From positions 186,001-250,000 of the forward strand of contig NZ_BDQK01000017.1 of the NCBI RefSeq assembly GCF_003864295.1: a DNA stretch of 64,000 nucleotides. Direction: 5' to 3'. The notes under the pieces are model-generated. The model did not search any database and had not been told where the DNA came from. It saw only the letters and a list, made by a program, of their open reading frames with translations. The DNA comes from Aphanothece sacrum FPU1. Its GTDB lineage: Bacteria > Cyanobacteriota > Cyanobacteriia > Cyanobacteriales > Microcystaceae. The position numbers were made by a program, and so were the translations under genes. Below, one piece after another: positions 1 through 7,701 of the stretch; position 1 is the stretch's first letter, and every line of letters starts with the position of its first letter.

Positions 1-105
1 TGCTAGTGGGTTTATGGTGGTTTGGGTTTGTTATTTAGGGGTGAATTTATTGGGTAAGGGTTTACATTCTTACGGGTGGTTTTTTTAGTTAAGTTTAGGT
101 GAAAA

Positions 106-142
106 ATAAGCTAAAGCGTATGTAAAGTGCGTTTTAGCTTAT
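106..142. repeat. Short palindrome related to a MITE end
   Basis: Arms 106-118 (ATAAGCTAAAGCG) and 130-142 (CGTTTTAGCTTAT) pair with one mismatch. The arm resembles the terminal repeats of the element at 60817-60928 (TAAGCT...ACGCAT), so this may be two element ends joined without an interior. Nothing else is recognised in bases 1-197. Confidence 0.5.
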
Positions 143-197
143 CAATATTAAAAAAACGTGCGTGCAAAATACCACTAACTCGACAAAAGTCAATAAC

Positions 198-281
198 GGA
201 GAGGGTGGGATTTGAACCCACGTTGACTTTCGCCAAACTCGATTTCAAGTCGAGCGCATTCGACCACTCTGCCACCTCTCC
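198..281 (-). tRNA. tRNA-Ser (UGA)
   Basis: The minus strand folds as a class II tRNA of 84 nt with a long variable arm. The acceptor stem is GGAGAGG paired with CCTCTCC. The anticodon loop is CTTGAAA, giving anticodon TGA. The T loop is GGTTCAAATCC. CCA is not encoded. Confidence 0.95.
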
Positions 282-339
282 AAAGAGCCACAGATTTCTA
301 TTGTAGCAAAATCGGTCTATTTCACAAGCCCCAATCTCG

Positions 340-1263
340 TTAAACAAGTTGAGGAACCTCTTGATAATACAAATATTCCTGATAAATAATCCTGTAAGTT
401 TGATTGAGCCAAATTAAAGCAATTTCAATCACCTGACCCTGATTAAGAGACACTAAAGAAAAATTACGCAACTTTTCCCCTTCCTGCTCAATAATGCGGG
501 GGACACTAGCCGCATTTAAGTAAATCGTCCCTTGAGGATCATTCTTGACCCTAGTACGCAGTTGAGAACGAGTATGACGTAATCGATGGTGCATATGGCC
601 AAACGTCACCAAAGGTATCTGTTTCCCCAGACCACGAACTTGGGCGATCGCCTCCCCTAAATCAGGATCACCATGATCACCCCCCAAAGGTTGCCAATCT
701 CGGCCACACATGGCTTCAGGTTCTTTTCCTAGTCCTGTTGGTCCATTATGTCCCAAAAAAAGCACTGTCTCAAAGGCGGTTTTCTTGGCTTCTGCGACCA
801 TTTTAGCAGTAGATTCGATAAAATTAGTTATCCCATAGCGATCACGCAGAAATTCTTTATTTTTCCATTCTGGGCCACCCCAACTATAAGGACGACTCCC
901 CACAACAGATAGATTAAGGGTAGGAAAGTCCAGCTTACTATAACCGACATGGATATCCCCTAAAATATCAAGTTGGGTTTGGACTCGGTCTTCTTTTTGA
1001 TGGTCATAAGGACATTGTTTACGTCCCCAGTCTGATGCGGTGTACCAAGCATCATGATTCCCCATAATGACCGCTTTGGGAATGGATAAGGACTCGATTA
1101 AACTGACGACACGGACAGATTCATTGCCAAAATCCCCGACAAATAAAGCTAGATCAACTCCTATGGCTTCAAGAGCTAGATTATCAGCTTCTTCCCACTG
1201 CTCGTGAATATCTCCTATCACGGCAATCTTAATCTCTTGCTTAGGATAAGTGATCATGTTCAT
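340..1263 (-). CDS. Calcineurin-like metallophosphoesterase (TIGR04168-like)
   Basis: This 307-residue protein shows the binuclear-metal phosphoesterase motifs in order: GDIHEQW near residue 17, GDFGNE near 43, GNHDAW near 68, GHNGP near 172 and FGHMHHRLR near 221. Length and layout match a family I know from cyanobacteria and plant plastids (TIGR04168-like). The physiological substrate is not known to me; hydrolysis of a phosphomonoester or phosphodiester is inferred from the fold. It is transcribed away from the YggT gene, with about 70 bases between the two starts. No signal peptide is seen, so it should act in the cytoplasm. Confidence 0.85.
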   Translation of the reverse strand: MNMITYPKQEIKIAVIGDIHEQWEEADNLALEAIGVDLALFVGDFGNESVRVVSLIESLSIPKAVIMGNHDAWYTASDWGRKQCPYDHQKEDRVQTQLDILGDIHVGYSKLDFPTLNLSVVGSRPYSWGGPEWKNKEFLRDRYGITNFIESTAKMVAEAKKTAFETVLFLGHNGPTGLGKEPEAMCGRDWQPLGGDHGDPDLGEAIAQVRGLGKQIPLVTFGHMHHRLRHTRSQLRTRVKNDPQGTIYLNAASVPRIIEQEGEKLRNFSLVSLNQGQVIEIALIWLNQTYRIIYQEYLYYQEVPQLV

Positions 1264-1333
1264 TGACTAAAAATTTTATGTTATCTTAATATAACAGCTT
1301 ATGACATCAGTTTAGTTAATTATCTACCCCAAT

Positions 1334-1624
1334 ATGAATATAGCTAGTATCGGTAGTTTGGCCTTAGGGTTATTATTAGGACTCATGACCTTTTTATTTA
1401 TTATTCGTATTGTTTTAACTTGGTATCCTCAAGTTGAATTGAATCGTTTTCCTTGGAGGTTAATTGCGTTACCGACTGAACCTTTATTAATTCCTGTGCG
1501 TCAGGTTATTCCTCCTGTGGGTGGGGTAGATATTAGTCCTATTATTTTGGTCGGAATTTGTAGTTTATTGCGAGAATTTTTAATCGGACAACAAGGACTT
1601 ATTACAATGGCTTTATCTCGCTAA
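1334..1624 (+). CDS. YggT family membrane protein
   Basis: This 96-residue protein has a hydrophobic N-terminal helix (about residues 5-29), then the family pattern RIVLTWYPQVELNRFPW, a P-rich loop with PTEPLLIPVRQVIPPVGGVD, and a second helix (ISPIILVGICSLL). This is the YggT layout, related to plastid YlmG/Ycf19, which has been linked to nucleoid and thylakoid organisation and cell division. It probably sits in the plasma or thylakoid membrane. It is a single gene with no evident operon partner. Confidence 0.85.
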   Translation: MNIASIGSLALGLLLGLMTFLFIIRIVLTWYPQVELNRFPWRLIALPTEPLLIPVRQVIPPVGGVDISPIILVGICSLLREFLIGQQGLITMALSR

Positions 1625-1656
1625 TCTTCATTAGGTAAATAATTATTCATTGTAAC

Positions 1657-1992
1657 TTATCTTGTCTCAAATAGTTTTTCTAGTTCTCTAATTAATTTAG
1701 GTAAATCATTATTAACGGTATCCCAAATAATATTAAGGTTAATATCATCATACTGGTGAACAACCAAATTTCTCATTCCAATCATTTGTCGCCAAGGAAG
1801 TTTGTTAAACTGAGTTTGAGTTTCCTCTGAAATACGATTAGAAGCTTCTCCTATAATTATAATTCTTAGAATTACTGCATCTTGACATTGCAAATCTGAT
1901 AAAAATTCTTGTTTACTTTTATTAGCTATATACAATACAGCGAGTTTAGCAGAATCTAAAATATCATAAAGGGATTGATTGTCTCGCATCAT
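1657..1992 (-). CDS. hepT: HepT-like toxin (HEPN RNase, DUF86)
   Basis: This 111-residue helical protein carries RNLVVHQY near residue 73, the R-x4-H-x-Y motif of HepT HEPN ribonucleases. In the known HepT/MntA system the tyrosine of this motif is AMPylated by the partner nucleotidyltransferase, which silences the toxin. The reading frame overlaps the upstream mntA-like gene by about 29 bases, as expected for one cotranscribed module. The RNA target cannot be read from the sequence. All motif residues are present, so the toxin looks intact. Confidence 0.88.
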   Translation of the reverse strand: MMRDNQSLYDILDSAKLAVLYIANKSKQEFLSDLQCQDAVILRIIIIGEASNRISEETQTQFNKLPWRQMIGMRNLVVHQYDDINLNIIWDTVNNDLPKLIRELEKLFETR

Positions 1993-2296
1993 AAATAACT
2001 ACTACTGATGATAAAATTTCGGAACGACGAAAATGATTTCGACTATTTTTAATTCCTTCACGAGTAATTAAGTCCACATCACGGTTAAAGATTGACTTTA
2101 ATTCATCTTTGATGTCAACTAAGGTAAATAATGTGGGATGAGCATTTGGAGCAAAATCAATTAATATATCAATGTCACTTTTATCATTAAAGTCATCCCG
2201 CAAAACTGAACCAAATAAAGAAAATTCAATTATTTTACAACGCTTACAAATGTCTTGAATTGTTTTTATCGGTATTTCTATATTTTTAATTTTCAT
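1964..2296 (-). CDS. mntA: MntA-like nucleotidyltransferase antitoxin
   Basis: This 110-residue minimal nucleotidyltransferase carries LFGSVLRDDFNDKSDIDIL near residues 28-46, the G-S-x10-D-x-D signature, and a later acidic strand (RDVDLIT near residue 73) as the third carboxylate. It is first in a two-gene operon with the HepT-like toxin and overlaps it. By analogy with MntA it should neutralise HepT by transferring AMP to the toxin tyrosine; that role is inferred from context and motifs. Confidence 0.87.
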   Translation of the reverse strand: MKIKNIEIPIKTIQDICKRCKIIEFSLFGSVLRDDFNDKSDIDILIDFAPNAHPTLFTLVDIKDELKSIFNRDVDLITREGIKNSRNHFRRSEILSSVVVIYDARQSIPL

Positions 2297-2425
2297 GATC
2301 GTTTTAATTCTATTTTTCTATAATCTCTTTGATTTTTATTATATCATTTTTCTGCTGTCACTTTCAATGAAATATTCTTCCGCGTTATATGACAATTTAA
2401 TTGGCCATGGTTTAAGTCTCCCTTT

Positions 2426-2653
2426 TTATCCTAAATTAGCGGTTACTTTTGCAGATTCTAAGGGATAATGATGTAATAAAATCAATTGATTTTCTTGTAA
2501 TGTTTCAATCGCATAAGCTCGTCCAGAAGTATCACTAAATTCGACTTCAAAAACCTTTGGTTCATACACTTCTACAATGGTTCCAACTTGTCCCCGATAT
2601 AATCCTAATTGGGGTAAGTCTTCTAATAAAGCAACGACATCTAATAGTTTCAT
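2426..2653 (-). CDS. DUF4926 domain protein
   Basis: This 75-residue protein fits the small SH3-like DUF4926 pattern: V-x-L-x-EDLP near the start, G-x-VGTIVEVY near residue 22, then an FEVEFSD strand. It lies 12 bases downstream of a DUF6883 gene on the same strand. The same pair recurs at 43062-43664, suggesting a functional two-gene unit. A toxin-antitoxin role is plausible but unproven; which partner would be toxic cannot be read here. Confidence 0.75.
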   Translation of the reverse strand: MKLLDVVALLEDLPQLGLYRGQVGTIVEVYEPKVFEVEFSDTSGRAYAIETLQENQLILLHHYPLESAKVTANLG

Positions 2654-2665
2654 GAGATCATTTAC

Positions 2666-2998
2666 TTAAAGTACATAACAAGTGACTAAACGGGGAAATT
2701 TTTCGTCTTTTCTGATTATCCAAACACTGTGAATAATAGCTACTTTATTTTGATGCGTTAGAGGAAAATCAATAACATATTTTTGTCCATATTGATTAGT
2801 TTTATCAGGAATAGCATCATAGGTTTTTACGACTTCTAAAAGTGCATTTTTAAGAATTTGAACATTGTTACTGTCAAGATTCAATGCTGATTTAAAAACT
2901 CGTGCTTTATGTTGTCCATCTGGATGATTAGGATTGAGAGAATAACCCAATAATTTGTTATCATCTATGATGGCATTGTCAGAATTAGGAAGTTTCAC
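2666..2998 (-). CDS. DUF6883 domain protein
   Basis: This 110-residue protein has the DUF6883 layout: an N-terminal strand region ending in KLLGYSLNPNHPDGQHKA, a helical middle, then YGQKYVIDFPL and a terminal IHSVWIIRKDEKFPRLVTCYV strand pair. It is the first gene of a DUF6883-DUF4926 operon. A homologue at 43350-43664 shares the YGQKY box and the IW-I...VT-Y/F ending. Biochemical activity is unknown to me. Confidence 0.72.
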   Translation of the reverse strand: MKLPNSDNAIIDDNKLLGYSLNPNHPDGQHKARVFKSALNLDSNNVQILKNALLEVVKTYDAIPDKTNQYGQKYVIDFPLTHQNKVAIIHSVWIIRKDEKFPRLVTCYVL

Positions 2999-3033
2999 AT
3001 TATACTAACTTGTCAATTATTGTAATGGGTGAT

Positions 3034-3507
3034 TTAGATTTTAATATCTTTCTTTATTTTAGAGTCATTAAAAAGAAGAAACTTAACTAAATTGTAATGA
3101 CTTTTTAGGCACCAAGCTTCATAATTATCTGGATTAATTTCTAACACTCTATCATAACTATAGATAGCATCTTCATAACGATTTAATTTTCCTAGAATTT
3201 TTGCTCTATTAGTCCAAGTCATTTCATCATTAGGTTGAATAGCTAAAGCTTTATCATAAGCTAATATAGCTTCTTCATAAGCTTCTATTATAAAAAAATT
3301 ATTACCCTTCAATCTCCAATAATCAGCCGTATTACAATTTCCTACAATTTGTAGATAATCTAATTCAAAAGTGTGTAACTCTGCATGAAGCGTTGTTAAC
3401 TCTAACTCTTTTTGAATTAATTCTGTTTCTATTAAAGTTAATTCTGCGTTTTTTTGCTCTAATTCTTCCACTTCTGGAGTTTTATTCAAAATAATCTCAT
3501 AGATCAT
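3034..3507 (-). CDS. TPR-repeat protein with N-terminal coiled coil
   Basis: The protein has 157 residues. Residues 10-50 are a Glu/Leu-rich stretch likely to form a coiled coil (ELEQKNAELTLIETELIQKE). Residues 60-145 contain two tetratricopeptide repeats (EEAILAYDKALAIQPNDEM and EDAIYSYDRVLEINPDNYEA). TPRs mediate protein-protein contacts; no catalytic motif is visible. The partner is unknown. It lies between toxin-antitoxin genes but has no overlap with them. Confidence 0.75.
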   Translation of the reverse strand: MIYEIILNKTPEVEELEQKNAELTLIETELIQKELELTTLHAELHTFELDYLQIVGNCNTADYWRLKGNNFFIIEAYEEAILAYDKALAIQPNDEMTWTNRAKILGKLNRYEDAIYSYDRVLEINPDNYEAWCLKSHYNLVKFLLFNDSKIKKDIKI

Positions 3508-3574
3508 ACCCTAACCTCAATTAAGTATCTAGGTTTAGTATTCCCCAATTTTGCCGAAAATTAACATTGATTCC

Positions 3575-3781
3575 TTATGATGATCGTACCTCATCAACCT
3601 TCTTAATCTGACTTCTTAACCATTCATTAACTAAAATGTTAATTTCAACCCCTTGTTGTTTCGCTAATTCTGTCATAAATTCATTGACATCGGGTTCAAG
3701 ATAAATAGGAAACTCAAACACGACATCAGGATGATAAAACTTTCCCTGTTCTCCTTGAGAAAAATCGTACTTTGCTTTCAT
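3575..3781 (-). CDS. Small antitoxin-like protein, orphan
   Basis: I place the start at 3781, giving 68 residues, because a longer frame would run through the tRNA-Pro gene. The sequence contains FEFPIYLEPDVNEFMTELA followed by GVEINILVNEWLRSQI, like the strand-helix-helix C-terminal part of BrnA/CopG-type antitoxins. No toxin gene is adjacent, so it may be an orphan antitoxin or a small regulator. The family assignment is tentative. Confidence 0.6.
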   Translation of the reverse strand: MKAKYDFSQGEQGKFYHPDVVFEFPIYLEPDVNEFMTELAKQQGVEINILVNEWLRSQIKKVDEVRSS

Positions 3782-3852
3782 AATCTTCTTTATTAAGTTT
3801 AATCTACAATAAAGACAAACAAAAACCCGCTCATTGAACGGGTTTCTGTGAA

Positions 3853-3926
3853 TCGGAGCGGCGGGATTCGAACCCACGACCCCTACTACCCCAAAGTAGT
3901 GCGCTACCAAGCTGCGCTACGCCCCG
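3853..3926 (-). tRNA. tRNA-Pro (GGG)
   Basis: The minus strand gives a 74-nt cloverleaf with acceptor CGGGGCG/CGCTCCG, D arm GCGC...GCGC, anticodon stem CTACT/AGTAG around loop TTGGGGT (anticodon GGG), and T arm GTGGGTTCGAATCCCGC. CCA is not encoded. Confidence 0.94.
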
Positions 3927-3974
3927 AAGACTCACAATTTCCAATTATACAGGTAATGATTGGTAAATAGCAAA

Positions 3975-4343
3975 TTAAAATATTGTTAAATTTTGAATTC
4001 CCTCAATTAACTCCTTAACAACCCCTTCGGGCCAGTTTCCCTCACAACGACGACCCCCATTAACAATCAATCGTAGGCAATAAGCGTCAGGGTATCCTTC
4101 TACCTCTAACCATAACTTGTCACTTTCAGCCTCACAAGCGATTCTCTCCTGATCCATTAATTCCTCAGTCATAGCAGTCATGGTGTCGGCTAACTGTTGC
4201 ACTAATCGACAAAAATCGTTAAATTCAGCAGCAGTAAGTTCTATGGCCCAATCATCACCCCCCACTAACCCCTGATAGGTTGAAACTTGGGGATTCCAAC
4301 CTAAACGCCATCCTCTGCCTTTTTTGAGTATGCGATCGCTCAT
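3975..4343 (-). CDS. DUF1818 family protein
   Basis: This 122-residue protein begins with KKGRGWRLGWNP, followed by YQGLVGGDDWAIELT and near the end YCLRLIVNGGRRCEGNWP. This matches the cyanobacterial DUF1818 family as I remember it. Function is unknown. Its start overlaps the stop of the upstream membrane protein by four bases (4340-4343), so the two are likely translated together. Confidence 0.82.
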   Translation of the reverse strand: MSDRILKKGRGWRLGWNPQVSTYQGLVGGDDWAIELTAAEFNDFCRLVQQLADTMTAMTEELMDQERIACEAESDKLWLEVEGYPDAYCLRLIVNGGRRCEGNWPEGVVKELIEGIQNLTIF

Positions 4344-4960
4344 GGCCCTAATAATTGAGCATCTCCAGGTTTAGACAGAGTGGGGCCAGATGATGGTTTA
4401 CGGGGAGACCCGGTTGGGTTAGATTCGGTTTGGGAGGAAGAATTCTCTGCTGGTTTGGGTTGAGGAGTATAAATACTGACCAAAACATCAATTAATTCTT
4501 GACGTTGACGACGATTGAGTTGACGAATTGCTTGAATATCGGATTGCATAGGATTCGCAGTTAAAGTCGAATTGCCTGGATAACGATCCTCTTTAATAGT
4601 TTCATTAACTCCTAAATAATCAGCTAAAGTCAATTGCCAGTCAAGACGAAAGATAGTAGAACGCTTTTTTAAGTCCTCATGATAGCGAATCAAACGGTTA
4701 ATTAAAGTAAAGTCTGGATCGACTTGTTTGGTTTCTTGGCGAATATATTGATTATCTTTGGGAAGATAAGGAAGTTTTTGATAAACCATTTCTGCGGCTG
4801 TTTCTACCCGGATAGTTTGACCCTGAACGGAGGGTAAATTAGGGTTAAACTGTCCGATTCCCAAAGCTAAACTCAAACCGATCAGGAAAATCAGTAATCC
4901 TTTCCAGGATTTGAGGAAAAATGGGACATGAGGCTGAAGCGTTTGCCAAATCATAAGCAA
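4340..4960 (-). CDS. Conserved hypothetical membrane-anchored protein
   Basis: This 206-residue protein has one N-terminal hydrophobic segment (about residues 19-37, WKGLLIFLIGLSLALGIG), then a soluble, probably extracytoplasmic domain with the basic stretch RQLNRRQRQELIDVL, and a Pro/Ser-rich C-terminal tail. No enzymatic motif is evident and I do not recognise a named family. It sits between rpoZ (6 bases upstream) and the DUF1818 gene (4-base overlap), suggesting a three-gene operon. Confidence 0.72.
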   Translation of the reverse strand: MLMIWQTLQPHVPFFLKSWKGLLIFLIGLSLALGIGQFNPNLPSVQGQTIRVETAAEMVYQKLPYLPKDNQYIRQETKQVDPDFTLINRLIRYHEDLKKRSTIFRLDWQLTLADYLGVNETIKEDRYPGNSTLTANPMQSDIQAIRQLNRRQRQELIDVLVSIYTPQPKPAENSSSQTESNPTGSPRKPSSGPTLSKPGDAQLLGP

Positions 4961-4966
4961 TTGAGG

Positions 4967-5197
4967 TTAATTATCGCTGATAATTTCTGGTTGCGTCAGT
5001 TCATCTGACATTTCAATGATGGCACGAATCGCTGGTTTCATGGCGGGATCATCAATACTGTCAAATTCTTCGTAGCGATGACGTTTGGCTCTGTTAGAGA
5101 CTTGTACTGTAATACGATAACGGTTAGAAGCCGCATCTAATAATTCTTGGGCCCGATATATTACTTGTGATGAGTCAAAGGAATGTCGTTTTTGCAT
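4967..5197 (-). CDS. rpoZ: RNA polymerase omega subunit, cyanobacterial type
   Basis: This 76-residue protein has the core [20 protein letters not shown], followed by [27 protein letters not shown]. This matches the short cyanobacterial omega subunit, which binds the beta-prime subunit and aids assembly of RNA polymerase and sigma recruitment. It is the first gene of a leftward group with the membrane protein and DUF1818 genes. Confidence 0.9.
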   Translation of the reverse strand: MQKRHSFDSSQVIYRAQELLDAASNRYRITVQVSNRAKRHRYEEFDSIDDPAMKPAIRAIIEMSDELTQPEIISDN

Positions 5198-5283
5198 GGC
5201 GATCGCTTTTCGTTAATGGGACAATCTCTAGTTTAACAAGCTATTTGATTTCTTAATATGGCACTTTTACAAAAGACATTCAT

Positions 5284-5310
5284 TAGGGGTCAACGGCCGT
5301 TGACCCCTAC
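5284..5310. repeat. GTAGGG-arm palindrome, copy 1
   Basis: A near-perfect palindrome (TAGGGGTCAACGG centred on CCGTTGACCCCTA). The same unit recurs at 33510-33535 and as a half copy at 61657-61674. Confidence 0.8.
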
Positions 5311-5451
5311 ATAAAAAAGTTTGCCGCGTTCGTCAAAAATGTCCTAACCTTAATGTCTAGTGCTATAAACTGAGAATAATTACTTATTAAGCTAAAATAA
5401 AGTTTTGTATCGAAAAATAAAGTGTTGAGAAATTTTAGGAGCAAACTGTCT

Positions 5452-6141
5452 ATGCAAACCCAGGCGAAACCGACTCAAACAGGCAGATTAGAGGTTAGAC
5501 AACCACTTAAAGTGGTAGCTATTGGGGACAGTTTAGTTTATGGGTATGGAGATCCTGTAGGTGGGGGATGGGTAGAAGGGTTACGTCGTCAATGGATGGG
5601 AGATTATCAAAGCGGTCATGTGTTGTATAATTTGGGAATTAGGGGCGATCGCGTGGCTCAAGTCAGTCAACGATTAGCAGGGGAATTTCGCTATCGCGGA
5701 GAGTTGCGTAATCGAGTGCCTGATTTAATTATTCTCTCGGTTGGGGTCAATGATTCAGCGAGATTAAGACAGCCTGATGGTCGTTTATTTACCGAGTTTG
5801 AACAGTTTAGTCAACAAATCTCAGACTTACTCGATCAAGCTCAAAAATTATGTCCAGTGTTGTTTGTGGGAATGGTTCCGGTTGATGAAGACAAAATGCC
5901 CTTTTTAAATTGTTTTTATTTTAATCATTTTGATCAATATCGTTATAAAGAAGCTGTAAAAACAGCCTGTGAAGCTCGTCAAATTCCCTATTTAGATATT
6001 TTTGATTTATGGTTAGGACAGCCAGCAACTTGGCGGCGATCGCGTTTAAGCGATGATGGACTCCATCCCAATGTTTTAGGCTATGAAACCTTACGACAAG
6101 ATATCTTAAATTGGGAACCAATCGCTCAATTAGATTGGTAA
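5452..6141 (+). CDS. SGNH/GDSL-family hydrolase
   Basis: The ATG at 5452 is preferred over the upstream GTG at 5422 because AGGAG lies 10 bases before it; this gives 229 residues. Block I is AIGDSLVYGYGD (catalytic Ser), block III is GVNDSA, and block V is DGLHPNVLGY (Asp and His). These define an SGNH esterase or lipase. No signal peptide is seen. The substrate is unknown; possibilities are acyl esters, carbohydrate acetyl groups or lysophospholipids. Confidence 0.85.
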   Translation: MQTQAKPTQTGRLEVRQPLKVVAIGDSLVYGYGDPVGGGWVEGLRRQWMGDYQSGHVLYNLGIRGDRVAQVSQRLAGEFRYRGELRNRVPDLIILSVGVNDSARLRQPDGRLFTEFEQFSQQISDLLDQAQKLCPVLFVGMVPVDEDKMPFLNCFYFNHFDQYRYKEAVKTACEARQIPYLDIFDLWLGQPATWRRSRLSDDGLHPNVLGYETLRQDILNWEPIAQLDW

Positions 6142-6210
6142 ATAGCGAATAGCTTTCCGATACAATTAACCTAATCATGTTGTTGGGGCAATAAAATTGC
6201 TTTTCGATGA

Positions 6211-7650
6211 ATGACCATACTGCTCTTAAATAATCGCTATAAAATCCTAGAAACCCTTGGCAAAGGTGGCTTTGGTGAAACTTTTTTAGCCATTGACACC
6301 CATCTACCCTCTCAGCGAAAATGTGTCATCAAAAAGCTAAAACCGGCCTTACAATCTCCTGAAATTCCAGGATGGTTAAAAGAGCGATTTGGACGAGAAG
6401 CGGCTATCTTAGAGCAACTAGGGGCTAATCATCCGCAAATTCCGGGACTTTATGCCTACTTTGAAGAAAAAGGAGATTTTTTTCTCGTCCAAGAATGGAT
6501 TGAAGGAGAAACCCTAACCCAAATTCATAAAAGACGGGGAAACTTATCAGAAAAGGATGTTAAAGAGATTCTGATGGGGATTTTGCCCATTCTTGATTTT
6601 ATTCACCATCAGCGCATTATTCATCGAGATATTAAACCTGATAACGTTATTATACGGGCCACCGATGTTAAACCAGTGCTGATCGATTTTGGTATCGTTA
6701 AAGAAGCAGTGGCTACGATAGTGGCTACAGATGGACACAGTGCCTATTCAGTAGCGTTGGGAACCCCTGGTTATATGTCCTCAGAACAAGCGGCTGGCCG
6801 CCCTGTATATTCTAGTGATATGTATAGTTTAGGATTAACGGCCATTTTTTTACTGACGGGGAAAACCCCCCAATATTTAGATACAGATTTGCAGACAGGG
6901 GAAATTCTTTGGCGCAAAGAAGTACCATCACTAAATTCTAATCTAGGAACAGTTATTGATTGCGCTATTCGCTTTCATCCGCGCGATCGCTTTCCTTCGG
7001 CCCAGAAAATGTTAGAAGCATTGCTTGCATCTGCACCAATAGCGACCGCAGCAACCTTGGTGGTTGCCCCCCATCAACTATCATTACAAACACCTGAACT
7101 GACAGAAACGATCACCTCAGAAGAAAAAGACACTCCTTGGCCTCTTTTAATTCTGGCTTCTTTTTTAGTTGCTAGTGCTATTTTTGGCGGATTAACTCTA
7201 GGAGTAATTTTAGCAAATAAAAATCGTTCTCGTCCTAGTCCATCCCCGCAAGAAGTTATTGAATCTCCAACTCCTCAAACTTTTCCGAAGGTTGAATCCC
7301 CTGAACCGACGGTTCAACCTCGTCAGCGACGGCCAGTTAATCAATTTCCTAACTCAAATATAACTCCTACTCCTGAAGTAGAAACTACTCCTACCCCTCA
7401 ACCGGAAACTACTCCTACTCCTGAAGTGGAAACTACTCCTACTCCTGAAGTGGAAACTACTCCTACTCCTGAAGTGGAAACTACCCCTACTCCTGAAGTG
7501 GAAACTACCCCTACTCCTGAAGTGGAAACTACCCCTACTCCTCAACCGGAAACTACTCCTACTCCGGTACAACCATCTTCAACATCTCATCCTCCATCAA
7601 CTCCGGTACAACCTCCATCTCCTACTATCCCTAATAATAATGGGACTTAA
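6211..7650 (+). CDS. Membrane Ser/Thr protein kinase with repeat tail
   Basis: The protein has 479 residues. The kinase domain (1-275) has glycine loop GKGGFGETF near 17-25, a lysine in VIKKLKP near 39-45, catalytic loop HRDIKPDN at 138-145, DFG at 159-161 and GTPGYMSSEQ near 184-193. A transmembrane helix spans about 311-335. The tail is Pro/Thr-rich, with repeated TPTPEVET units from about 386 to 455, and probably lies outside the cytoplasm as a linker. All catalytic residues are present. The downstream pentapeptide-repeat gene is 51 bases away on the same strand and may share the transcript. Confidence 0.92.
   Translation: MTILLLNNRYKILETLGKGGFGETFLAIDTHLPSQRKCVIKKLKPALQSPEIPGWLKERFGREAAILEQLGANHPQIPGLYAYFEEKGDFFLVQEWIEGETLTQIHKRRGNLSEKDVKEILMGILPILDFIHHQRIIHRDIKPDNVIIRATDVKPVLIDFGIVKEAVATIVATDGHSAYSVALGTPGYMSSEQAAGRPVYSSDMYSLGLTAIFLLTGKTPQYLDTDLQTGEILWRKEVPSLNSNLGTVIDCAIRFHPRDRFPSAQKMLEALLASAPIATAATLVVAPHQLSLQTPELTETITSEEKDTPWPLLILASFLVASAIFGGLTLGVILANKNRSRPSPSPQEVIESPTPQTFPKVESPEPTVQPRQRRPVNQFPNSNITPTPEVETTPTPQPETTPTPEVETTPTPEVETTPTPEVETTPTPEVETTPTPEVETTPTPQPETTPTPVQPSSTSHPPSTPVQPPSPTIPNNNGT
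7366..7572 (+). repeat. 24-bp in-frame tandem repeat in kinase tail
   Basis: About eight tandem 24-base units encode TPTPEVET or the variant TPTPQPET. Units differ mainly at synonymous positions (ACTCCT versus ACCCCT). Such arrays commonly vary in copy number between strains. Confidence 0.9.
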
Positions 7651-7701
7651 CCGAGTTCTTAGTCTTCTTCTCAAACACGACCTTTTGATTAACGATAGAT
7701 T

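Noticed and set aside
3782-3910. N-terminal extension of the small antitoxin-like gene
   Set aside because: The extension is translated from the tRNA-Pro gene; the ATG at 3781 is the sensible start.
7354-7572. Minus-strand frame rich in RSRSSFHF repeats inside the kinase gene
   Set aside because: It is the antisense reading of the TPTPEVET repeat array; no ribosome site or family similarity.
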